In this document: piece after piece, positions 17,869 to 26,837 of the stretch | Numbering within the stretch: position 1 is the stretch's first letter | Layout of the letters: each line of letters opens with the position of its first letter | Assembly: GCF_900188415.1 (NCBI RefSeq) | Contig: NZ_FZNV01000002.1 | Coordinates: 415,339 to 479,338 of the forward strand | Direction of reading: 5' to 3' | Length of the DNA: 64,000 nucleotides | Source of the DNA: Maribacter sedimenticola | GTDB taxonomy: Bacteria > Bacteroidota > Bacteroidia > Flavobacteriales > Flavobacteriaceae | The notes under the pieces: model-generated | Seen by the model: the letters and a program-made list of their open reading frames with translations, nothing else | Databases searched by the model: none | What the model was told of the DNA's origin: nothing | Position numbers and translations under genes: made by a program

Positions 17869-19404
17869 ATGAAAACGAATCCATTATATATACCATTAGT
17901 ATTTACCTTGTTATTGTTGACCCACTGTACCACAATGGGCCAAACGCAACTCCAAAACATAAAAGAGTACCAAGTAACTGATTTTGGGGCATCGGACAAA
18001 GGAGAGGAATTAAGTACGCAAGCCATACAGCAAGCTATAGATGCGGCACATAAAGCTAAGGGAGGTAAGGTTGTTTTAACAGAGGGTACATATTTATCAG
18101 GTACCATTGAGCTAAAGGATAATGTACATCTACAATTAAACGAGGGTGCTATATTATTGGGCACTACAGACGCCTATCAATATAAAAAATTGGAGCAGGG
18201 TAACCTGGCTCTGATCGTGGCAAAGGAAGCCAATAATATCTCTATAACCGGTAAAGGAACTATAGATGGACAAGGGAGGAAATTGGCATTGGCCATAGAT
18301 AGTCTTCACCACATTGGGGAGCGTATAGACCCTAAATATAACAAGAAACGCATGCGGCCAAATGAGTTGCATAGACCAGAATTGATAAATTTACTTAGGT
18401 GTACCAATGTAAATTTTTCCAATGTTACCCTAAAGAGTTCCGCCAGTTGGCTCCAGACCATTGAGCAATGTACGGATGTTAGGTATGACAGTGTCACTAT
18501 TCATAACCGAGCCTATTGGAACAACGATGGTTTTGACATTGTAGATTGTAAAAATGTAAGTATAACCAATTGTAATATAGATGCTGCAGATGACGGTATT
18601 TGTTTAAAATCGCATTCTAAAGACCATTATAATGATGGTATATATATTGCAAATTGCACCATTAGGTCCAGCGCCAGTGCCATTAAGTTTGGTACGGCAT
18701 CCTTAGGTGGTTTCAAGAACGTAACCATAGAGAACATTAAAGTTTTTGATACGTTTAGATCTGCCATTGCCATAGAATCGGTTGATGGGGGAATTATAGA
18801 AAACGTTAAGGTAAATAACATAACGGCCTTAAATACCGGTAATGCATTATTTATACGTTTGGGTCATCGATCAGGGGACAGACCAGGTGTAGTCAAGGAT
18901 GTTAGTATAACGAATATAGATGTTCAGGTGCCATTTGGCAGGCCCGATATCGATTATGATTTAAGGGGACCAGAAGTAAATTTCTTTCATAATCCATTTC
19001 CATCTTCTATTACAGGTATTGAAGGGTACCATGTAGAAAATGTTCAATTAGAAAATATTACGATTAGATATCCGGGCAGGGCGTCAAAAGGAATGGCCTA
19101 TGTGCCATTGAGTAGATTAAATCAAGTAAAGGAAGAGGTAAAAGGCTATCCAGAATTTTCAATGTTTGGAGAGCTTCCTGCGTATGGGCTATATGTACGT
19201 CATGTAACGGGCATTACTATGAAAAATATCATCTTTACTTTGGAAAATGAGGATTTTAGACCTGCCATAATATTTGATGATGTCTCCAATATTACACTTT
19301 CAAGATTAGAGGTGCCAAAAAGTAATAAAAGTGAGATTATCCTCAAAGATGCATCAATTAATTCTATAGATGAGGAGCTTTTGCAACAACTAGAAAAGCT
19401 TTAG
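17869..19404 (+). CDS. GH28-family glycoside hydrolase (polygalacturonase family, divergent)
   Basis: This is a secreted right-handed beta-helix enzyme, probably a lipoprotein (LLLLTHC near residue 20), with 511 residues. The N-terminal pectate-lyase-3-like segment (YQVTDFGASDKGEELSTQAIQ) and the GH28 core are present. WNNDGFD (Asp220) replaces the usual NTDG motif and AADDGICLKS carries the Asp241-Asp242 pair. Where polygalacturonases have GHG, this protein has FGT (274-276), and there is no clear RIK motif. It therefore belongs to a divergent GH28 group, which makes the substrate uncertain: galacturonate or another sugar in a pectin- or rhamnogalacturonan-like chain. It is tightly coupled to GH92 (six-base gap) and followed by the HTCS. 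Confidence 0.85.
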   Translation: MKTNPLYIPLVFTLLLLTHCTTMGQTQLQNIKEYQVTDFGASDKGEELSTQAIQQAIDAAHKAKGGKVVLTEGTYLSGTIELKDNVHLQLNEGAILLGTTDAYQYKKLEQGNLALIVAKEANNISITGKGTIDGQGRKLALAIDSLHHIGERIDPKYNKKRMRPNELHRPELINLLRCTNVNFSNVTLKSSASWLQTIEQCTDVRYDSVTIHNRAYWNNDGFDIVDCKNVSITNCNIDAADDGICLKSHSKDHYNDGIYIANCTIRSSASAIKFGTASLGGFKNVTIENIKVFDTFRSAIAIESVDGGIIENVKVNNITALNTGNALFIRLGHRSGDRPGVVKDVSITNIDVQVPFGRPDIDYDLRGPEVNFFHNPFPSSITGIEGYHVENVQLENITIRYPGRASKGMAYVPLSRLNQVKEEVKGYPEFSMFGELPAYGLYVRHVTGITMKNIIFTLENEDFRPAIIFDDVSNITLSRLEVPKSNKSEIILKDASINSIDEELLQQLEKL

Positions 19405-19469
19405 GTAAAGTTTGTTTGTTAAGCGTTTAAATGCCTATTTTATGAGAATAAATAGATAGTGAAAATTCA

Positions 19470-22400
19470 ATGAAATATTGTTATAGTTTTATGTTGATGG
19501 TGTTGGTGAGCTTACAGTTAAGTTCGCAAAACCTGAAATTCAATCATTATAATGATAACAACGGGCTCTCCCATAATTCGGTTAGATATATTAACCAAGA
19601 TAAACATGGTTTTCTATGGTTTGGTACATTTTCCGGGCTTAATAGATTTGATGGCTATCAATTCAAACAATATCTAAGTACTTCTCCAGGACAAAAAACA
19701 TTGTTGAACGATGATATAACCGCCCTTGAGATAGATGAGCGGACCAATACCATGTGGATAGGTACCCGTGGCGGACTAACTCGTTTTAATATGGATACCC
19801 ACACGTTCCATACCTATCTTCCTGAGGACAATAAAAAAGATGCCTTGCCAGATCAAGAGATCAGATCTATATATATTGATCAATTTCAACGGATTTGGGT
19901 AGGAACTAAGAATGAGGGTTTAAGTATCCTGTATCCTGATAAAGATAGTTTTGAGCATGTTGAAATAGAGGGGTTTAACTACGTTAAAGATATATTTGAA
20001 GATAAGGAAGGTAATATCTGGATCGGTAGTTATGGCTCTGGCGGGGTGGCAAAAATTTATTTAAATGCATCAGGAGCCATTCAACAGATTAAAAGGTATA
20101 CTTTGGATATTCCCAATAGTACCGAAATAAACCCCTATATAAATTTCATAGATCAAGATCATAAGGGAGACCTATTTATAGGAACACGTGAGGGACTGTA
20201 TAAGTTAGATTTGGCAATAGATGGCTTTAACAATTTGGTTATTTCTAAAAATGAACAAGGTAATAATCTAGGACCGTATTTTTTGGCATTGGCAAGGGCC
20301 CCTGATGGCAAATATTGGTTAGGGACTTTAGATGGGGTAGTGGTATGCCATCAAATGGAAGATTTGACCACAGGGAAGTATGAACTTCACCAATCCGTTT
20401 TGTCAGACGGTACATCGTTGGTGGACAATTTGGTATCGGCATTGTTTTTTGATAAATCTGGTGTGTTGTGGATAGGCACCGAAGATGGTCTGGACAAGTA
20501 TGATCCGGTTGAAAATCAGTTTGCGCTCAATAAGGATATCTCAAGACTAATAGGTAACAAGGCCCCTAGAATCAGGGGATTCTCAAAAGCATTTGATGAT
20601 AGGATCATTGTAGCTACGCGAAATAACGGTCTTTTTGTTTCCAATGGTAATGGGTATGAAGCATTATTGGACATTGGTACGGATATGGCCAGTATTTATA
20701 CGGTAGATGGTAAGCTTTTCTATTGTGGACTATGGAACGGCAAAGTGCAGGTATATGACTACATCCGTAATAAAGCAAAAGTCATTGAGACCGGTTTTAC
20801 GGCTTCGCCAGTGTTGGCATTTACACAGCTCAACACAAATACTATTTTAGTAAGTTCTTTTGGTGAGGGAGCAGTACTCTTGAATACGGAAAATTTAAGC
20901 GTAACACCTTATGATCAAAGATTTTTAGATGGTTTTCAAATCAATACCATGGTCAAGGATGGTAATGACATATGGTCCGCAACAGAGACAGGTATTGTTC
21001 GTTTAAGTATGGATTCTGGGGAATTTAAGGTTTATGATGCACTTTCGGACGAAAAAATAAACTTTCCTGATGCTAATAACGTGAGTGATATCCTTAAAGA
21101 TGATAACGATATTATTTGGGCTTCCTCAAGATATGGATTTAGTTATTATGACCGTACATCAGATAGTTTTCAGACCTACTTAAAACATAAAGAACTTTCG
21201 GGCAGATGGGTAACCGATATTTTGAACGATAGTGATAATAACCTGTGGCTCAATATGAACAATAACAGTATTGCAAAACTCAATACTTTGACCAATGAGG
21301 CAAATATCTATCAAGTAAATAGTGGTAATAGATTAGACGTATTTAGCTCCGGGGGGTTTTACACCGCAGATGGCAGGAATATTTATCTTGGCGCCAAAAG
21401 TGGTATTATCCATTTTTCTACGGAAACATTGGAGAGGAACCTATCTAGTACAACACCGGTTATAACTGCGTTTAGGATACAGAACAAAGAAGTTACGCCT
21501 GGTATGGAAGTCAACGGCCAAGTTCCGTTACGATCGGATATCAACCTTTCTAAAAAGGTAGAGCTCAACTATGATAACCGAAATTTTTCGTTGCAATTTT
21601 CAGAACCTACTTTTGCCAACGAAAAGCTGAACAGTTTTGAATATATGTTAGAGGGTTTTGATGATCAATGGATCACTACCACAGGTTTTTCCCGTACGGT
21701 ACAGTATACCAATTTATTTCCAGGGGATTATATATTCAAGATTCGTTCCAGGAACGGTGATGGACAATGGAGTGAGACCGCATCTTATCAAATAGAGATT
21801 ACCCCCCCTTTTTGGATGACCCCCAAGGCAATCCTATTATTTTTGATTCTTTTAGGTTCGGTAATTTATTTGGTAAGGAGGGAGATTAAGAATCGTATTC
21901 GATTAAAACAAGAATTATTGACGGAAAAGGTCAATAGGGAACATGATGTTAAATTGAACAATGAAAAATTACGTTTCTTCACGAATATCTCACATGAGCT
22001 CAGAACACCACTGACCCTTATTTTAGGACCTGTTAAACAACTGTTGGAAGATAATGCACAGCAAGTGACAACGTACCAAAAAAGCAGGTATGAGCTAATT
22101 CATAACAATGCAAACAGGTTGTTTTCTTTGGTAAACCAGGTTCTTGATTTTAGAAAAGCACAAAGTGGTGAACTTAAGCTAAAAACAATGGAAACGGATA
22201 TTTTGGCCTATTCAAAAAATATATTCGATTCATATAAGGAATTGGCCAATAACAAGAATATTGAACTAAGCTTTATCACAGAAAATGAAGATATACATGG
22301 TTGGATAGATAATGACAAATTTGATAAAATTCTGTATAATCTATTATCCAACGCATTAAAATTTACGCCGGACTTTGGTAACGTAGAACTTTATTTACGC

Positions 22401-23498
22401 TATAATGAAAAAACAGGAAAATTAAATATAGAAGTAAGTGATAATGGGATAGGTATTTCCAAGAAAAGTCAGAAAAAGATTTTCAATAGGTTTTACCAAG
22501 CCACCTCTACTAAACAAAACAACACGGGGTCAGGAATTGGTCTTTCATTAGTACAATCATTGGTGGAACTTCATAAAGGTAGCATTGAGGTAAAAAGTAA
22601 TTTGGACAAGGGTAGCATATTTATGGTAGAATTGCCTATAGAACGTAGATTTTATGAGGACGATGAGGTGTTTGAACTTTCGTTGCCAAAACATAGCAAA
22701 AACGAAGAATTGAAAGATGCACCCAAAAAAATTATTCAAGATACCGGATTAAAACAAAAAATATTGGTAATAGATGACAATGCGGAACTAAGAAAATATT
22801 TAGTGGATTATTTGTCTGGATTTTATAAAGTATATGAAGCGGAAAATGGAGATCAGGCATTGACTATTTGTAGGCAGATAAGACCTACCTTATGTGTATC
22901 CGATGTAATGATGCCCGTAATGAACGGACTCGAGTTTTGTGAGAAACTAAAGAACGATCAATTTATAAGTCATATTCCCGTAGTATTATTGACTGCATTG
23001 TCAGATAATAAGGATAAGGTCAAAGGATATGGCACAGGTGCGGACGGTTATTTGGTAAAACCTTTTGATCCGTCATTGTTAAGATTAATGATAGAGAATA
23101 TTATTAAAACACGTTTGGATCTTAAAGCAAAATTTGCGGCCGAAACAGAAAGTGAGGTCAGCTTGCTCACGCATTCTCCCGTAGATAAGTCGCTTATGCT
23201 CAAGGTTACGGAGTTGATCAATTCCAATTTGGATAAATCAGATTTATCAACTTCTTTTCTATGCCAAGAGTTGGGAATGAGCTCCTCTAAATTATATCAG
23301 AAAATAAAGGAACTGACAGATTTGGCACCTACGGAATTTATTAGGACGGTACGATTGAAAAAATCAGCGTCCTTATTAAAATCAAAAAAGTACAATGTTT
23401 CTGAGGTTACGAATTTAATTGGGTTTAATGATCCGTTATATTTTAGCCGTTGCTTTAAAAAACAATTTGGATATCCCCCCAGTAAGCTATTAAAATAG
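19470..23498 (+). CDS. hybrid two-component system sensor-regulator (HTCS)
   Basis: One 1342-residue protein joins sensor, kinase, receiver and DNA-binding domains. After a signal peptide, a periplasmic two-bladed propeller sensor with many Reg_prop repeats (FLWFGTFSGLNRFDG, MWIGTRGGLTRFN) runs to about residue 700, followed by a Y_Y_Y domain. A membrane helix lies at about 790-808. The kinase has phospho-acceptor His842 (NISHELRTPLTL) and the ATPase motifs NALKF, DNGIGIS and GSGIGLSL. The receiver carries Asp1145 (SDVMMPVMNG) and Lys in LVKPF. An AraC-type helix-turn-helix is at the end. Such proteins bind a glycan breakdown product in the periplasm and switch on the adjacent locus; its position at the end of the SusC-GH28 cluster fits that. 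Confidence 0.95.
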   Translation: MKYCYSFMLMVLVSLQLSSQNLKFNHYNDNNGLSHNSVRYINQDKHGFLWFGTFSGLNRFDGYQFKQYLSTSPGQKTLLNDDITALEIDERTNTMWIGTRGGLTRFNMDTHTFHTYLPEDNKKDALPDQEIRSIYIDQFQRIWVGTKNEGLSILYPDKDSFEHVEIEGFNYVKDIFEDKEGNIWIGSYGSGGVAKIYLNASGAIQQIKRYTLDIPNSTEINPYINFIDQDHKGDLFIGTREGLYKLDLAIDGFNNLVISKNEQGNNLGPYFLALARAPDGKYWLGTLDGVVVCHQMEDLTTGKYELHQSVLSDGTSLVDNLVSALFFDKSGVLWIGTEDGLDKYDPVENQFALNKDISRLIGNKAPRIRGFSKAFDDRIIVATRNNGLFVSNGNGYEALLDIGTDMASIYTVDGKLFYCGLWNGKVQVYDYIRNKAKVIETGFTASPVLAFTQLNTNTILVSSFGEGAVLLNTENLSVTPYDQRFLDGFQINTMVKDGNDIWSATETGIVRLSMDSGEFKVYDALSDEKINFPDANNVSDILKDDNDIIWASSRYGFSYYDRTSDSFQTYLKHKELSGRWVTDILNDSDNNLWLNMNNNSIAKLNTLTNEANIYQVNSGNRLDVFSSGGFYTADGRNIYLGAKSGIIHFSTETLERNLSSTTPVITAFRIQNKEVTPGMEVNGQVPLRSDINLSKKVELNYDNRNFSLQFSEPTFANEKLNSFEYMLEGFDDQWITTTGFSRTVQYTNLFPGDYIFKIRSRNGDGQWSETASYQIEITPPFWMTPKAILLFLILLGSVIYLVRREIKNRIRLKQELLTEKVNREHDVKLNNEKLRFFTNISHELRTPLTLILGPVKQLLEDNAQQVTTYQKSRYELIHNNANRLFSLVNQVLDFRKAQSGELKLKTMETDILAYSKNIFDSYKELANNKNIELSFITENEDIHGWIDNDKFDKILYNLLSNALKFTPDFGNVELYLRYNEKTGKLNIEVSDNGIGISKKSQKKIFNRFYQATSTKQNNTGSGIGLSLVQSLVELHKGSIEVKSNLDKGSIFMVELPIERRFYEDDEVFELSLPKHSKNEELKDAPKKIIQDTGLKQKILVIDDNAELRKYLVDYLSGFYKVYEAENGDQALTICRQIRPTLCVSDVMMPVMNGLEFCEKLKNDQFISHIPVVLLTALSDNKDKVKGYGTGADGYLVKPFDPSLLRLMIENIIKTRLDLKAKFAAETESEVSLLTHSPVDKSLMLKVTELINSNLDKSDLSTSFLCQELGMSSSKLYQKIKELTDLAPTEFIRTVRLKKSASLLKSKKYNVSEVTNLIGFNDPLYFSRCFKKQFGYPPSKLLK

Positions 23499-23505
23499 AA
23501 AACTT

Positions 23506-24318
23506 TTATTCTTTAGGTGGTCTTCCAGTAAAATGGTCCATGGTATGATATACCCCTAGGACTTTACCGGTAAGCCAATCAAAAGTTGTTATTGGTAGTA
23601 CAGCTTGCGCAAAGCGTATCAATCTATACATATAACCGGGTATCGTAACCATTTTTTTGTTTTTCTCTATAGAGGTAATGATGGTCAATGCAGTTGCTTC
23701 AGGTTCCAAGATGGGAATTTTTGAACGTACTCCATTAAACATTCCGGTAGCTATATAATAAGGCATTACGGTGGTTACCTTAATGTTCTTGTTTAATTGT
23801 TCCATTTCTAGGCGTACACTTTCGGAAAAACCTATTAGGGACCATTTACTTGCTACGTACACGGACATTTTTGGGTTAGATAATAAGCCGCCGGACGAAG
23901 CAATATTACATATATGACCCGTATTTCTCTCCATCATGGAATTTATAAATGCATGGGTAACGTGTATAGGGGCTTTGGCATTAATTTGCATGGTCCTATC
24001 AATATCCGCTACGGTATGTTCAGATAAATACTTGCCTACAATGATACCTGCATTATTAATAAGAAAATCTACCCCGTTAAAGTTGTTTAAGACGTTTTTT
24101 GCCGTAGCATGTATACTTTGGATATCGGTAACGTCAACCTTCATAAGCACCAAAGAGCCCAAAGTGCCGTAAGTAGATTGCAACCTGGTAAAAGCACTAT
24201 CGTCAATGTCCCATATAATGACCGTAGCTCCTCTTTCAAGGAGTAATCTAACCATGATTTCTCCAATACCCGAAGCTCCTCCGGTTACGAGGGCAATCTT
24301 ATTGTGGAACGTTTGCAT
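23506..24318 (-). CDS. short-chain dehydrogenase/reductase (classical SDR)
   Basis: This is a 270-residue NAD(P)-dependent oxidoreductase with the full classical SDR set: TGGASGIG at the N-terminus, DVTD after the second strand, NNAG, the catalytic Ser in IASSGG and YVASK with the Tyr-Lys pair. A C-terminal extension (YRLIRFAQAVLPITTFDWL) suggests membrane association. The Asp in IIWDIDD after the second strand favours NAD. The substrate is unknown. It converges on the HTCS gene with only seven bases between the stops and heads a minus-strand group with the two small genes behind it. Confidence 0.9.
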   Translation of the reverse strand: MQTFHNKIALVTGGASGIGEIMVRLLLERGATVIIWDIDDSAFTRLQSTYGTLGSLVLMKVDVTDIQSIHATAKNVLNNFNGVDFLINNAGIIVGKYLSEHTVADIDRTMQINAKAPIHVTHAFINSMMERNTGHICNIASSGGLLSNPKMSVYVASKWSLIGFSESVRLEMEQLNKNIKVTTVMPYYIATGMFNGVRSKIPILEPEATALTIITSIEKNKKMVTIPGYMYRLIRFAQAVLPITTFDWLTGKVLGVYHTMDHFTGRPPKE

Positions 24319-24333
24319 TGTACTGTTTTTAGC

Positions 24334-24669
24334 TTAAATCTCTTCTATAATGGAAACACCTTCGGATTTATCTCCTGATGTCCAACGCCATTGCTCATGA
24401 AGTCTAATTTTTCCATTTGGCAGAACTTGGGGCGTTGATCGGCATATGCCTGTCATGAGCTCACCTTGCACATTAATTTGATGATAGCGCATATCTATTG
24501 TTCCGTTGGCATCAACAATACCGAGTATGTGTCCTGTTGTAATTTGGCCTCCTGAATAGGTGGCAGTAAGTACAGCACCGTTTTGTTTATAAAGAAAAAT
24601 GGTTCCATTCCCGGTTTCCCCATTTTCTGAAGTTGTAACAACTTTAAAACGTTTGTTGTCATAGTTCAT
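24334..24669 (-). CDS. small conserved protein, function unknown
   Basis: This 111-residue soluble protein is made of short beta strands with no signal peptide. Segments such as GHILGIVDANGTIDMRYHQ and RLHEQWRWTSGDKSEG are typical of a protein often named n-acetylglutamate synthase in flavobacterial genomes. I see no acetyltransferase (GNAT) motif, so that name is not supported by the sequence. It lies between the SDR and DUF3124 genes on the same strand with short gaps. Confidence 0.6.
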   Translation of the reverse strand: MNYDNKRFKVVTTSENGETGNGTIFLYKQNGAVLTATYSGGQITTGHILGIVDANGTIDMRYHQINVQGELMTGICRSTPQVLPNGKIRLHEQWRWTSGDKSEGVSIIEEI

Positions 24670-24701
24670 AATAAACTTGCCAATACCAGATTAAAAAAGG
24701 T

Positions 24702-25241
24702 CTATTCTTGCTCTACTTCAACACCTTCCGTTGTAAAGGAAAAAGCCTGTGCGCCAAGACCACCTACCATTACTGCCTGGAACAGGGGATTCAATTTTTT
24801 CTTGGAATACCAATCTATGATAAAATTGGCACCGCTACCTCCTGAGGTGTCCTGCTGTTCTATAACATAATCAATAGTTTCCATAGGCTTAAGGTAAATA
24901 GGGGCATCAAGATAACTTCTAACCAAATCTCCCTGAGTATTATAATAATCTATTTTACTAACGAATAGACTATCACGAATACTGGTGTTTCGTATGCTTA
25001 ACGTAGCGGTAAGTAACGTCCTTGTGTCCCTCGTCTGGTTATAGATATCGGAATAGATTGGCACATAAACCTGTCGCAATAATGAATCGCTAATGGTGGC
25101 ATTTGCCCTTCTGTTCAATGTATGGTCATCCAAAATTTCTACAGGTTGTTCCTTGGGGTTGACCTCTTTACATGAACTCATGGTATGTACCAAAAGTGCC
25201 ATTGTACAATATCCAAATATTTTAAATACGGATGTTTTCAA
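24702..25241 (-). CDS. DUF3124 lipoprotein, TTG start
   Basis: The protein resembles the DUF3124 family: RQVYVPIYSDIY, LTATLSIRNTSIRDSLFVS, then YLKPMETIDYVIEQQD and a GGSGANFIIDW ending. An upstream ATG (25316) would overlap gnd by 65 bases and give an N-terminus that reads poorly. The TTG at 25241, 11 bases after the gnd stop, gives an MKTSVFKIFGY start leading to a lipobox (TMSSC), which is far better. That start is inferred. The product would be an exported lipoprotein of 179 residues. The function of DUF3124 is not known to me. It may be co-transcribed with gnd. Confidence 0.65.
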   Translation of the reverse strand: MKTSVFKIFGYCTMALLVHTMSSCKEVNPKEQPVEILDDHTLNRRANATISDSLLRQVYVPIYSDIYNQTRDTRTLLTATLSIRNTSIRDSLFVSKIDYYNTQGDLVRSYLDAPIYLKPMETIDYVIEQQDTSGGSGANFIIDWYSKKKLNPLFQAVMVGGLGAQAFSFTTEGVEVEQE

Positions 25242-25251
25242 TTTTGTGATA

Positions 25252-26652
25252 TTAAGCTTCCCACTCGGTATGGAAAATTCCTTCTCTGTCCAATCGCTCA
25301 TAGGTATGAGACCCAAAGTAGTCGCGTTGAGCCTGAATAAGGTTCAGCGGTAACTTACTAGAGGTATAGGCATCAAAATAGGTAAGTGAATTGGATAGTC
25401 CTGGAAGCGGTATACCGTTTGTTGCCCCAAAGGCAACTAACTTCCTGGCTGCATCAACGGTATCTTTGATCTTATCCACAAATGTGGCAGAGAGCAAAAG
25501 GTTGGGTAATGCAGGCTCCGCCTTAAAAGCTTCGGTGATATCTGCTAGTAGGCCTGCACGGATAATACAACCGGCCCTCCATATTTTAGCAATGACAGAA
25601 ATATCCAGTTGATATCCATATTCTTTAGAGGCATCTGCCAATTGGTGCAATCCTTGGGCATAGGTAACAATAAACGAGAAATACAATGCCTTTTCTGAAA
25701 GATCGGTCAATTGTGCCTTTTCCATATGTTGCACGGTTGGTCTATCATAAAGGGCATCTGCCTTGAATCTTTCATCTTTTAATGCAGAAATCTCGCGCAT
25801 ACTAACGGCCACATCTATAGAGGGGACTGGTATACCCAAGTCCATCGCATTTTGGCTGGTCCATTTACCCGTACCTTTCTGCTTGGCCTTATCCAAAATT
25901 TGATCAACCAAACGGCCTTTGACCAGTGTGTCCTCTTGCTTAAAGATTTCAGAGGTTATTTCAACAAGAAAAGACTGTAACCTACCAGCGTTCCAACTGG
26001 CGAAAATGTCATGTAATTCATCATTATCATGATTGCCCCCTTTTCTTAATACATCATATATTTCGGAAGTAAGTTGCATTAGGCCATATTCAATACCGTT
26101 ATGCACCATTTTAACATAATTACCTGCAGATTTTGGACCTAAATAAGCTACGCAGGGTTCACCATTATATTTTGCGGATACAGCTTCAAATATGGGCTTT
26201 ATATGCTCATAGGCAGATTTGGATCCGCCGGGCATAATACTTGGGCCCTTACGAGCTCCTTTGGCACCTCCTGAAACCCCGGCCCCAAAGAAATTGATGC
26301 CCCGGTTCTGTAACGTAGCTTCCCTACGGTCGGTATCGGTAAAAAAGGAATTACCGCCATCAATGATGATATCGCCTTTGTCAATATGTGGTAACAATGA
26401 TTCTATTACGGCATCTACAACTTTTCCGGCAGGTACCAATAACATTATTTTACGTGGCTGCTTAAGATTCTTTACAAAGGTCTTAATATTGGTAGAGGCA
26501 TCTACTTGCTCTAAATTTCCTCCTTCATTTTTTAAGGAATTCACCTTTTCGGCATCTAGATCATACCCAAAGGCAGAGAATCCGTTATCCGCAACATTAA
26601 GTATAAAATTACGTCCCATTACTCCAAGACCTACCAATCCAAAATCGTACAT
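25252..26652 (-). CDS. gnd: 6-phosphogluconate dehydrogenase, decarboxylating
   Basis: This enzyme oxidises 6-phosphogluconate to ribulose 5-phosphate and CO2 with NADP in the oxidative pentose phosphate pathway. The Rossmann motif GLGVMGRNFILN lies at the start. Further motifs are GISGGAKGARKG-like (GVSGGAKGARKGPSIM), the catalytic Lys region NYVKMVHNGIEYG, and the C-terminal YFDAYTSSKLPLNLIQAQRDYFG with a histidine-rich substrate loop (GSHTYERLDREG). At 466 residues it is the standard long form. It is divergent from zwf across 185 bases that contain two palindromes. Confidence 0.97.
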   Translation of the reverse strand: MYDFGLVGLGVMGRNFILNVADNGFSAFGYDLDAEKVNSLKNEGGNLEQVDASTNIKTFVKNLKQPRKIMLLVPAGKVVDAVIESLLPHIDKGDIIIDGGNSFFTDTDRREATLQNRGINFFGAGVSGGAKGARKGPSIMPGGSKSAYEHIKPIFEAVSAKYNGEPCVAYLGPKSAGNYVKMVHNGIEYGLMQLTSEIYDVLRKGGNHDNDELHDIFASWNAGRLQSFLVEITSEIFKQEDTLVKGRLVDQILDKAKQKGTGKWTSQNAMDLGIPVPSIDVAVSMREISALKDERFKADALYDRPTVQHMEKAQLTDLSEKALYFSFIVTYAQGLHQLADASKEYGYQLDISVIAKIWRAGCIIRAGLLADITEAFKAEPALPNLLLSATFVDKIKDTVDAARKLVAFGATNGIPLPGLSNSLTYFDAYTSSKLPLNLIQAQRDYFGSHTYERLDREGIFHTEWEA

Positions 26653-26702
26653 AAAAAGTTGTTTATAGAATTAAATTATCACTTTAGGAATTTATTTTGT
26701 TA

Positions 26703-26714
26703 TAGGAATTCCTA
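26703..26714. promoter_or_regulatory. perfect palindrome between gnd and zwf
   Basis: TAGGAATTCCTA is a 12-base perfect palindrome in the divergent gnd/zwf region, 51 bases from the gnd start codon. A related half (TAGGAATT) occurs just before it. It could be an operator; this rests on symmetry alone. Confidence 0.35.
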
Positions 26715-26772
26715 GGCCCTATACGGTATAGTTCAAAATTAATTTAAAATATTGACTTTAATGGTTAATGCA

Positions 26773-26794
26773 GTTGCAAAGCAACGTAAATTTG
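26773..26794 (+). promoter_or_regulatory. probable zwf -7 element with adjoining inverted repeat
   Basis: GTTGC-AAA-GCAAC (26773-26785) directly precedes TAAATTTG (26787-26794), which fits the TAnnTTTG -7 element. The zwf start codon follows 43 bases later. No good -33 TTG is seen at the normal distance, so a regulator binding the inverted repeat could be involved. Confidence 0.4.
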
Positions 26795-26837
26795 CTTTTC
26801 TTATCAATATATTCTAAAAATAGTATAGAAAGCGTTT

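Noticed and set aside
24334-24669. N-acetylglutamate synthase
   Set aside because: The name is common for relatives, but no acetyltransferase motif or arginine-synthesis neighbour is visible, so it was left as unknown.
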